Assembly: GCF_963678635.1 (NCBI RefSeq)
Contig: NW_026971550.1
Location: 64,001-128,000 of the forward strand
Length of the DNA: 64,000 nucleotides
Reading direction: 5' to 3'
From: Symsagittifera roscoffensis
Taxonomy: Eukaryota > Xenacoelomorpha > Acoela > Convolutidae
Shown: positions 22,194-32,900 of the stretch, one piece after another
Numbering within the stretch: position 1 is the first letter of the stretch
Layout of the letters: the number at the start of each line of letters is the position of its first letter
Program-made: the position numbers and the translations under genes
Notes under the pieces: model-generated
The model's input: only the letters and a program-made list of their open reading frames with translations
Database searches by the model: none
What the model was told of the DNA's origin: nothing

Positions 22194-24807
22194 CGTGGGC
22201 TAAAAAAATGATTATTTTGAGACTGAAAAGCGGTGGTATGGGGTTGTTCAATAATTTGTTCATAAGTATTATCATCTTGTGACTGGTGTGTCATTATATG
22301 TTGAATGGGACTTTGTGATGTGGTGAGTCGAAAATTTGGATTATGTGTGATGGCTAAATTTCGAAAATTTCGTGGGACTAGGGATAGTGGATGGTTATTT
22401 GGTAGGGGTGGTAATTGTGGTGCCGTTGGCGTTATGTCTACATTGTTATGTTCTTCGTCGTATGTATTTTGTCGTGTTGCTATTTTTGTGTTATATTCCT
22501 TTATTTGTGCGTCTAAAAGAATTTTGTTTATAGATGTAGAAAAGATTCCAAAAAATCCTGCAAAGAGTATGCGTGCTACACTTGCTTGTCGATTGACTTG
22601 TGTGTGTATAGCACATGTGTTGTAGATTCCTTTTAAAAGTGAGAAAAGAAATCCAATAAAGTTAAACATTGCGTATAAAATAGTCAATTTTTCTAAGATG
22701 TAGTAGGGCCATCCTAGAAAATCGAGGATCTCATTTTTGAGTGTAACAAAGCTAAAAATGTTAATTGGTGATATATCTTGGGGACGGTATTTTTCACCGT
22801 TTAGATATATATAATCTTTAATGTCTTTAAAATATCCGCTATAGTCTTGCGTGTAGATATCGGCAAATCCTGCGGTTTCTGCAAGTTTGCGTAAATTTTG
22901 GTCTATTGATTGTCTTTGTATAGTGTCCATTTGTGTTAATAATTCTTGGAATTGTTGTGTTCTAATGTGATGTTGAATATCTGATTTTGAATAGATTCCT
23001 TTTGATTGTAAGTCTATATTTGGGTTTCGAGCAATAGCGCGAATGCTTTCTGGTGAAAATTTTTTGAGTGATTGCATTAATGTGGGATATGGAGTGAGAA
23101 GATAATATTTATTTTCATCAGGGTTTAGTTGTACTACATTGTGGCTGTTTTCTGATCCACATGGGACTGCGGTATCCCAGAAATAGGTTCTTCGTGAAAG
23201 TGTATCCACGAAATGTACTTTATTCTTATAAAAGATAGGGATTCTTTTATAACATCTTTTATCTTCAAAAACGTATAGTGGTGATATTTTTTTAGTACAA
23301 GTATAAAACCATAAGATGTTTCCTTCATAGTCTAAAAAATTTGATCTATTTCCAGATAATAAGTATCCTGCATAGGGTATTTTTAATACTGCTAGTGCAA
23401 GTGATTGTAATATTTGTGTTCGTTCTAATTCGCATAGTTGGTGTAGTGTTTCTAATTCGGAGAGTGACATTTCTTGAAAAATTCGGCTAATTGTATAATC
23501 TAGTTTCATATCTAAATGAATATCATAGTGGATATTACCGAAATATGTAGTATTCATTAGTGATAATTCTTGTAAGCGTGTGCTTCTGGTGTCATGGGGT
23601 TTTAGATGTCCACCAGGTTGTCCGTTGCTTTTTTCAAAATTAACTGGTATATAGGATGTTCCTTCGTTTAGAGGATGACCTGTGGCATATGGGTCGATTT
23701 TTACTTTTCCAGTGGTCATGTCGAATCCTTTTTCGTATTCAACTAATATCTCGGAGTATTGTGTTTTGTGAAGTGGGTTTCTATATTTACATGCAAGTTC
23801 TGTTTCTTGATATATTTGAAAACGTGTCAATTTATTTTCTATATTGTCTATGTTTCTAAAATTAGAACTTAGTTTTCGTGATGGATGGACTTGTTCATAT
23901 GGAATTGATTGTATAAAATATTTTTCGTGAAATTTTATCATACGAGCGTGTATTTTTGCTACTTGAAATGTTGTACATGTATCTTCGAGGAACCAAACAA
24001 TGGTTGCTTGTGTTCTCGTTGTAGGGTCGCAATAACCTTGATCATTTTTACAAGGTAATCGGATTCCTTGATAGATCATTGTATTATCTGATAAATCTCG
24101 TGTTAGTTGTATTTTTTCGAGTTGTATTTTCCAATCGAAAAACATTATTTCTTGGTATCCTTTATTTTTTGTGTCTGCTTTGCAGTTTGATGGGTCATTT
24201 ATACCAATGTGTGGTATCCAATGTTTATCGTGTAGGTCATAGGTTAATCGTCCGTGTGCGCCGTTATACGGGTATTTTTCGTCTAGTTTTATATGTCCTT
24301 GGTGTCTTTCAAGTTGTGATTGATGTACAGAGTCTGGAAAAACTTGAAAATTAACTAACTTTCTTTGGGAGTTTTTATTTCGTGTGATGTTTAGTCTAAG
24401 TAATTCATTTTTACAATCGTCGGGATTGAGATGTAAAAGACGTTCTATATTACTTTGATAGAATGATTCATGGTCAAGTCGGTTTTTGTTTCCGTTCGAG
24501 ACTTGTGAACAATGTACTTTCTTTTCGGAAAATGTTGCTGTGAATTTATAACCTGTAACTGTTGTTGCTCGGGCTTTTGAATAGAGTGTTGCTATTACAT
24601 CTGTGGTTTCTATAGCTTGTGGTTCTGTTTCACATTGTGATACTTGATTTATTGCATATTTATGTAGTGTTAATGTTCATTTTCTTCACAATCGTAATGT
24701 GTTACTAATAAATCTTGTGGTCCTGTACGAGGGGAAGGGTTTATGTTTTGATTTGAGATTACTAGAAAAAGGAGTTGGAGAAAAATTAATAATTTTAGAA
24801 TATACAT
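22190..24807 (-). pseudogene. env: Envelope glycoprotein gene, chuvirus-like, one frameshift
   Basis: A viral-type envelope protein would give an LTR element infectivity. An ATG at 24807-24805 opens 45 codons starting with a strong hydrophobic signal peptide, ending at TAA 24672-24670. A second frame is open from 24676 to the stop at 22190 (828 codons, first Met at 24145). The two frames overlap by only 4 nt, so a single-base indel near 24673-24676 separates them. The long frame has paired Cys in a W/C-rich N-terminal part, a CELER motif followed by conserved Cys and CY residues, a GIYSKSDI motif, then two hydrophobic segments (about 22620-22720 and 22515-22590) and a Pro/Asn-rich tail. Motif order matches glycoproteins of Chuviridae (negative-strand RNA viruses), which are known to have been captured by some invertebrate LTR elements. 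The family call is from motif memory, not a search. Splicing or programmed frameshifting could also explain the break. Confidence 0.72.
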
Positions 24808-25931
24808 GTGTATGATAATCCTGAGTATGGATTATAAAATGTAATGTAGCCAATTGTGTTTTTGGTATATCTGTCGTATTTGTATATTACTTCAGTAGTT
24901 ATAAACGGTGGTGGTAGTGATTGAGCTGTTATGTTAGGTGGATTTAATGGGTAGGGATGTTGGGTAATATTATTTAACTTAACTGTGATTTCAAACTTTA
25001 ATTGTAAACTGTTTTGTTGGAGTATTTGAATATTGTGATCACGGATATCGTTGTGAATATCTTGGCGATATTGTAATCTATTAAGTGCCCAGTTATGAAG
25101 GCGGTTACTTTCTTGATGTTGTCCAAATAATGGTGGAGGTGCTGTAAATGTATTCCAATCTAGTCTTAAAGGAATATTTATTGATGATTGTTCTCGATAT
25201 CTGGCGTCGAGATTATTTGGAAAATTTAAGTTAAAAGGTGGTGGTGAAATCTTGCTTATTGATGGTGTTGATGGTAGTGATAATGTTTCTGGTAGTGATG
25301 AGGATGTTGTTGTATCCGTAGAAATATCTATGGGGTCATTGACTAAATTTGGTTCACCTTGTGTAAATGAATGTGTAGTCCAATATGGAAATCGTGATGT
25401 TTGGTTTGTAGGGTTGAAAGGATTTTCACGTATTTGCTCAGATGTTGGTGTTGAACCTAAGTAATCTGATGGTAGGCTTGAGGTGCTACGTTGTGAAAGA
25501 AGCGTAGGGGTTTCTGGTAATATACCAATGGGGTTTTCTGGAGTGTTTTGTGATGGGGATTGAGGTATATCAAAATGAACTCGGGGAGTTTGAAAATTTC
25601 TGTTTCGTCGAGGATGTATAATTTGTCTATTTATTTCGACTGTATTTTGGTTTTGACTAGAATTTCTTATTCTATTTAGTTCTTGTGGTAGTGTTGGGTA
25701 TAGGTTATATGTTGGTTCGCTTAAAGGTGCTTGTCGTTGAACTGGTTCTAGTGGTTCTGATAAACGAGCATGTCGTTCTTCAAAAGTGTATGGATTGTCT
25801 TGAAAAGAAATTCGTGTAGATGTTTGAGGATTTTGAGTAATTGAAGGTGGTGTTTGGTTATCTTGGGATGATGTCGGTGAAGACTGACTTTGTGACTGTT
25901 GGGTAGCAATTTTTGATAGTTTTTTGAAATA
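24795..25931 (-). CDS. 378-codon open frame without methionine (element A)
   Basis: Open from 25931 (after TAA 25934-25932) to TAA at 24797-24795, with no ATG in frame. Its length in DNA averaging over 60% A+T is far above chance. The product is rich in Pro, Ser, Thr, Asn and Gln in the first two thirds, with a more ordered C-terminal part (RLDWNTF, then LHNWALNRLQYRQDIHND) ending near a GYITFYNPYSG motif. Its 3' end overlaps the envelope ATG (24807) in another frame. Lack of a start codon points to expression as a spliced exon or by non-AUG initiation. Function unknown; composition resembles the N-terminal part of the 601-aa ORF. Confidence 0.6.
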   Translation of the reverse strand, partial: YFKKLSKIATQQSQSQSSPTSSQDNQTPPSITQNPQTSTRISFQDNPYTFEERHARLSEPLEPVQRQAPLSEPTYNLYPTLPQELNRIRNSSQNQNTVEINRQIIHPRRNRNFQTPRVHFDIPQSPSQNTPENPIGILPETPTLLSQRSTSSLPSDYLGSTPTSEQIRENPFNPTNQTSRFPYWTTHSFTQGEPNLVNDPIDISTDTTTSSSLPETLSLPSTPSISKISPPPFNLNFPNNLDARYREQSSINIPLRLDWNTFTAPPPLFGQHQESNRLHNWALNRLQYRQDIHNDIRDHNIQILQQNSLQLKFEITVKLNNITQHPYPLNPPNITAQSLPPPFITTEVIYKYDRYTKNTIGYITFYNPYSGLSYTCIF

Positions 25932-25936
25932 TTACT

Positions 25937-26125
25937 TTAGTGAGAAATTTTGTGTTTATTATAATATTCTTCCAAAAAAAGAATTAGAAGGATTGTTGCT
26001 AGGGCAAATGTGAGGATTGCTTTCTTTATACATTTACATATTGTCAAAATGAGGGATGATAAGAATGCTATGAAAATTACAAACAATAAAAAAATATCGG
26101 TTCTACTGAAAATTGTTCGTATCAT
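25937..26125 (-). CDS. Small membrane protein 2, 62 aa (element A)
   Basis: Two predicted hydrophobic segments (about residues 10-32 and 36-51) separated by a CKCIKK basic stretch, with a charged tail. The ATG overlaps the stop of the upstream 76-aa frame in an ATGA arrangement (26122-26125), which implies coupled translation. It could be a viroporin-like accessory protein, but short hydrophobic frames also arise by chance in T-rich DNA, so this is tentative. Confidence 0.4.
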   Translation of the reverse strand: MIRTIFSRTDIFLLFVIFIAFLSSLILTICKCIKKAILTFALATILLILFLEEYYNKHKISH

Positions 26126-26352
26126 TTAGACAAGTTATATGACTCGTACCTGTGGATGTAATCAAGGGTTTTGGAAAGTTGGAGGAATAGTTCGAGTATA
26201 GTGTAGAAAATTAAAAAAATGTTACAAAAAATGATTAGGGTTATTAGAAAAGATTCAAGTATATCAAAAAGAAATATTATAAAGGTTTCAAGTATTGTAA
26301 AAAAATGTTTAAGATTTATGAGTATTTGAGTAACTGACTGAGAGAAGAGCAT
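26122..26352 (-). CDS. Small membrane protein 1, 76 aa (element A)
   Basis: A highly hydrophobic product, with Phe, Ile and Leu dominating residues 17-60 and probably one long or two short membrane helices. It precedes and overlaps the 62-aa frame by 4 nt. No family recognised. Confidence 0.4.
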   Translation of the reverse strand: MLFSQSVTQILINLKHFFTILETFIIFLFDILESFLITLIIFCNIFLIFYTILELFLQLSKTLDYIHRYESYNLSK

Positions 26353-26949
26353 TTAAGAAATGATCTCTTGGTCGAATATTTTTTGCTGTTTGAGGCGATT
26401 TTCTAGTGTGGTCGGATTATTTATTAGTTTTTTGACAAGTGGGTTGAGTTTTGTAAAAAATTGTTGGGGGCAATTTTCATGGTGACTGGGAGGTCGTCTT
26501 TTTCTTTATTTTTGTTTGTCAAATGATCCGGGGTATGGTGAGATTTTTATACTTTAGGCTAATTAAAATGTTCATTTTGTTACTTTAGGCTAAGTTAACA
26601 AATTTGCTTTGGGGGTATTCGTGGTCTGAGTTGGGGAAATATTGTTGATCTTTGGGTTATTAGATAAGGGAGGGGTACGGTATTATGGTGATATTTATTT
26701 TAGTTGTCAAGTTGGAGTGGTTTGCTTATTTTTGACCTGGAGGTCGTAAAGTTATAGTTATAGATGTGCCTGGAGTTCTATATGATTCGTCTAATTGGTC
26801 TTAGTTTGAGTTAGAGAAAGTGACGGATTGGATGAATCCTATTGGTCTATTTTGAACTAGAATTATTACGTACTTGTCAGCATGTTATTTTGAAAAATGT
26901 AAATGAAAAATGTTTCGGAGGTTTCAAGATTGTGAAGCAAATGTTAAAA
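26353..26949 (-). other. Gag-pol to accessory-gene spacer (element A)
   Basis: About 600 bases after the gag-pol stop with no convincing frame. It may hold splice acceptors or subgenomic signals; none can be fixed by eye. Confidence 0.4.
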
Positions 26950-29900
26950 CTACTTTTGAAATTCCACTTTCTTTAAAATTTTAGATTGGGGGATGAATAT
27001 TTTATAGTTTTTTCGTGGTTGATTTCGGAGTCTTGTTGTTTTTCTATTTTCTGATTTGTCGATTTGTTCTTGGGGTATTATTTGTTCGGTCATTTTTCTA
27101 TTTTTTCTTTGTTTTGGAGATTCTTTATGGTTTTGTGTATTGTTTTTGGTGGCGGTTGGTTTTGTGTTTTGATTTTTGGTGGGGTTATCATTTTGTTCTG
27201 TGTTTTTCAGATGTGGTTCATTTTGAATGATTTTTAATCCTGTGAAAGAATATAATTGAGTTAATTCGCGGAGTGCGTATTCTTTTGGGTAATAAGGTAG
27301 TAGGTTGTTTCGATGTTGAACGATTTCTTTTTTGTTTGAGTCGGTAATTTTATATGTGACATCAGTGGGTTTTGCAATTATTTGGTATGGTCCTTTTCGA
27401 AGGGGTTGTAATTTTTTAGAAATTCCCTTTTGAGTATTAAAATTAGGTATTAAAACAAATGTTCCAATTTTTAATTCGGAGGCTGGTGTAAAACGTGAAT
27501 TGATTTGTTCATTAATATTTTGTCTTTGTAATAACTTTTTGGTTATTTTTTGATAAATTTCATTGTGTTTTTTATCTCTATTTAGAATCCATTCGGTGTG
27601 TGTATCGGAGGCTAGTTTAAGAATTTGTGGGTGATGAAAATGATCTTCATCGTGTGTATGTAAAGGTAGGTTATAACAAAATGAGTCTTTATTTGGTTGA
27701 CAATAACCTTGTGCGTTTTTATGAGAATTTGCTGTAAACATTATTGGTTTGCGTGGCTTTTGGTTAAAAACCATTTCGTATGGTGACATTCCTAAAGTTG
27801 TCGTTATTTGTGAATTATATGCTAAGGGAAATAATTTTACATCTGCTGACCATTCGGTATATTTTGTATCATTTCCGTTGATGATACATCTAAGATATTC
27901 TTGTAATGAACGGTTCATACCTTCGACTAAGCCGTTTGTCCAAGGTGCATGAGATGTACGTGGTTTGTGTTTAATGTTATATAAATGACATAGTGTGATA
28001 ATTTCATTATTTATGAATTCTGTACCGTTGTCTGTAACTAAAATTTCTGGTAGTCCGAATTTTGCTATCCAGTGTTCATAGAGTGTTGTGTAAGCGTAAT
28101 AAGCGTTACAATGTGGTACTGGGTTAAGTGCTACATAATGTGTAAATGCGTTAACAATTACCATAATGTAGGAGTTTCCTTCTGATGAGGGTGAAATTGG
28201 TCCTTTAGTATCAAATGAGATACGATGATTAAAGTACAAACTTTGTCCTTTAAAATCTTGTTTTTGTGCTATTTGTTTTTGATTTGGGTAAGGTTTATTT
28301 AGTTGACATACTATACAGTCATTGCATAGTACTTTTATCCAAATTGGTGCATTTGGGAAATAAAAGTTTTGTATAAAATTTGAATATGTTTTTTCTGATC
28401 CAGAGTGTCCTTTAATATTTTGTGTATGTGAAATATTAAAAGCTATAAGAATCATACTTAAAGGGAGACATGGAACTGTAGATTCATTCAGGTTATACTC
28501 TAAAAGGTCTGTATTTTCGTTAATTGTTGTGTTGTTAAATTTGCGAAAGTATCGGAGGAGTGTTTTGTTTCCTAGAATGGTTGAATCTGCTTTGATAGGT
28601 TTAGTTTTATATTTGTGCCATGATTTCAGTTGTCGAATTACTGGGTCAAGGTTTTGATATTGTTTCAGTGTTGAAATTGTAATTATTTCTGTTGGGGGGA
28701 GAAAAATGTTTTCGATTTCTAATTTAGATAAGGGTATTGTATCAAGTGGGTCGTGGAGGTCAAAAACTTGATTTATTGTGTATTTTGAATCATTTGTTTG
28801 TGGTCCTGATAAATTTATTTTATCAGTTAAATCTTCTTTTTCAATTAGTGGAAAATGGTCTTTCTTAGGCGGGTGTTGTTTTGTTCGTTTTTGTTGGGTG
28901 TTATTTTTTATCCATTGAGAATATGGGATTGGTTTGAAAGTTGATGTTCCAAGTAGATCAACTTCATAATGATTATTTTGACAATCTAAATAAAGTGGGA
29001 AATGTTGTAAATTATTTATTTGTGATTGTTCAATATCAGTTTTTACTGCATATTTGCATTCCAATCGGGGTGATGTTTCGTTTTCTGCAAGGTAGAATTT
29101 TATGTTTTTGGGTATTTCAACTGTTGTTTTTCGTGTAAGTAATTCAGGTGGTGTATTTCGACTTAAGGTGTCTGGTAATGCAAGATTTTTTCCTGCAGTC
29201 CAAACTATATGTAAGTTTGGAAATTTCATTAGAATTAGTTGAAATCTGTAAACTCGGTGGTTTGGGTTAGATTTTTGTGTAAAGAGAAAGATGATTGGTT
29301 TATGGTCTGTGAATAGAACTGTTGGATGTTTTGATCCAAGTATCAGAAATTCATATTCTGTCAGTGTATATATTATGGCTGTACATTCTCTCATTAGAGT
29401 TGAGAGTCGTAGCTCTGCTTGAGTGAATAATCGAGAATTTGCTGATATGAGGTTCATTTTATTTGTACCATTATGTGATTGTAATAGTGCTGCACCGATG
29501 CCAAAGTTCGAAGCATCGCACATTGCATAAAATGGTTGATTTGAATCTGGAATTGTGTTTGGAATTTGTTCAGTTAAAAGTTTCTTTACTTCTTCAAATC
29601 GTGTTTGATGTTCTGTGTTCCATTCAAAATTATTTTGTTGTCTAAGGATGTTATAAAATGGTCGTAGATATAATTGCATTTTATAAACATATTTACTTAA
29701 AAAGTTTAACATTCCAAGAAATTCTTGGATTTTCTTTTTATTTGTTGGTGGTTGAAGTTTTTGAATAGCGTCAATGCGTGATTTCAATGGAGTGATTGTT
29801 TTTCTTTCTATATTATGTCCTAAGAATTTAACTCTTGTCAAAAAGAAGTGTGATTTATCGGGGGCGGCCTTCAGATTTTCGTTCTGAAGTATTTGGTGAT

Positions 29901-32900
29901 ATTTTTCTAAAACATTGAACATCTCGTCTTTTGTTTGTGATTGCATAAAAACATCGTCTAAATAGGTGATTGCGTTTTTCTTGAGTATCAGTGGTCTAAA
30001 AATTTTGCTCATAAAAGCTGAAAATGCTGCTGGTCCTATGGATATTCCATAGAATAAGCGGTTGAATTCATATTGTTGGTTTCCGATAACAAATTGTGTT
30101 AAACGTCGTGATTGTTCATCTAGTGGCATTTGATTGTATGCACTATTCATATCGGCGGTTGTAAAGTATTTGCCGTTTATTTTTGTTAAAATAACTTGTA
30201 TTGGTTCAATGGGCCAATTACATTTTGATTCATCTATGAGTGAATTGAGGTATCTAGCGTCGAGAACGATTTTTAATGATTCTCCTTTAGCTAGAATGAT
30301 AACGGGGTTGATAAATGTGTTGCCTTTTGGTTGTTCTTCTTTATTAACTGGTGATATAATGTTGTATTGTTCTAAAATATCGAGTAATCTGTTCACTTTA
30401 TCATGTAAGTGAATTGGTACTTTACTTGCTCTCTGTTTTTTGAAAACTGCGTCTGGTTTTAACGGGAGATGTAGTGATGAACTGATTTTTCCAACATCGA
30501 ATTTTGATGTTGCATAGACTGATGAATATTCAATTAGCTGTTTGGCTAACTTTTCGAATTCGTCTTGTGTTATTTGTGAATGTTGGAAATTAAACATTGT
30601 TAAAAATTTCTGTTGGTCCTCTGTGTAGTTACTTATGTTGAATGTAGGTTTGAAATATGGAGTTTTTGTGAAATAATCCGTATTTCTGTTTTCGTTACTT
30701 ATTATATTATTTATAGATAATTCTTCATTAAGAATTGTAGATTGGCAAATATCTAGTAATTGGAGTATATTATTTACGCGATAGGCTTTTTCGTGTATTG
30801 GTGATATTGTAGCGTTGGTTTCACAATATCCTAAAAGTCCTAAAGGTAATGTTACTTGGTAAGGTGTGTTGTTATAGACATGTAAGGAAATGATATCGGA
30901 ATTCGAATTTTTCAAATATTTTATGGATGAGATTGTGATTTTGAAAAATTTGTGAATAGGTTTGAATTCAAATTCTGACATATAAAATTTTTGTTTGTTT
31001 TGTTCTTTATCATATTGGTGAACTTGTTTGATTGAAAAATTATAGATATTTCCTGATAGTGGTTTTAGGTGTTTTCTTTGTTGGTTAAATATCGGGTAGA
31101 ATTTTGAAAAGAATGGTGGTTGTTTATTTAATCTTTGAAAAAATGTTAAGGATGTTTCTTTTGTTTTTGTATATTTATCTTTGATTAATATTTTACTATT
31201 TAGTATGTTAATTGTTGGTATATACTTCGAAATAAATGGTATTCCAATGATATTATATTTAATGTCAGTGATATGGAATATTTGTTTAAATGGCTTATTT
31301 AAAATTTTGCTTTGTTCCATTGTTCTGGTGGGGAGGAGAAATAATTGGATTTTTCCGTAGTTTATCAATGTTGATCCTTGTGCTGTTGCTAGTTTGCTGG
31401 AGGTTTCAAGAGGTGTTAGCTTTGGGTGTAAGGTTTTTATTTCATTCCATGTGGGGATGTTTATTATGTTTGATTCTGCTCCTGAATCAATTAAAAAATC
31501 TATTTCAAGGTCTGGTGGTTGAAATTCTTTATTTCTTGGGCTTTCTAAGAGAAATGGAATTGTCCAAATTTTTTCTTTGGGTTGTTCTTTTTGTATATTT
31601 TGATAAATGTGGTTTGTATTCAAGCATTTTGTTTTGGTATTTTTATTGGTTTGATTTGTAGTGTTAATCTCATTTGTTTCTTGTGTCGTTGGTGTGGAAT
31701 TTATGGGTGTAGTGTAATAATTTTGAAGAAATTCTGATTGATTTTCATATATGTGTGATGGAAAAGGTTGTTCATATATGACAGATTCATAGTCATTTTC
31801 GACTTTTATCATATTGATAGAAAGAGTGTTTTCAGTATCACTTTCTGAATCTGATGATGTACAGTTTATTTGATTGAGTTGTAACGTATCAGTTACTGTG
31901 TCATCAATACCTGGAGGGTCTGATGTTGTTTCTGGATTTGACTGTACTTGATTGATTTGTCTTTGATGTTTAGGTGTACTACTTCTGTGGCGATTATTAG
32001 AATTATTATAGTTATTATTATTCCGGTGTGGTGATTGGGAATAATTTCTATAACGATTATTATAACTTGAGTGTCGATTTTGTGAATTATTTCGTGATCT
32101 GTTTTGGTAATTATTGTTTGGTCTGTTATAGTTCGATCTATTATATGAGTTATTCCTTGATTGATTGTTCGGGTAATTCTGGTTTCGGTTGTTTGAATAA
32201 CTTCTATTTCGATTATAGGAGTAGTTTCTATTCCTATTGTATGATGAATTTCGTGATTGGTTGTTTGGATAGTAGTTATTTCTTGATTGGGAATTAGATC
32301 TAGAAACAAATCGTTGTGTATTTGAATTTGATCTGGAGTAGTTACTTCTACTATTTGGTCTATTGTAGTGATTTTGTGATGAATTTTGTGTATTTCTTCG
32401 TTCTGGCGATCTTCCTCTATAACTTGAGTTATATGGTGATTGATTTCTTGTATAATTTGTATTGTTCGGGAGTGGTTTTCCTGAACTGTTGTTGCTGTGG
32501 ACTGTTTTGTTCGGTAGATTTTGATCTTTTTTCATGTATTGATAGAATGATTTATTTGGTTCTTTATATTTTTGAGGTTTATTTTGATTGTCTTGCTGTT
32601 TTTGTCTACATTCAGAAATACTATGTCCGTATCGTCGGCAATAATTACACCATTTTTTGAAAGATGGTTTGCCTTTAAAGTTCGGGTTCTTTTCGTAAAT
32701 ATTGAGTATTTCAGTGATTTTTTCAACGAGGTCTGTCTCTGATTCCTGTATATTATTAATATTAGTGGGAGTCGTTTCAATTCTGTTAACGTATTGTAAT
32801 TTCAGATTTTCCGTTTCTTCTAGTTTCATCGTGATTTCTGCTTGTTCTAATTTGTCTACTAGTTTTCGAAAATCTAAATCGGGTTCTCGAATTGAAGAAG

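Noticed and set aside
20388-25931. Reading all post-pol frames as one standard gypsy Env
   Set aside because: Only 24807-22190 has signal peptide, Cys pattern and membrane segments; the flanking frames have unrelated composition and separate stops.
31893-32309. 138-codon minus frame rich in Ile/Thr, and its duplicate at 40315-40731
   Set aside because: It is an alternate frame of the low-complexity Arg/Asn/Tyr tract of Gag and has no independent support.
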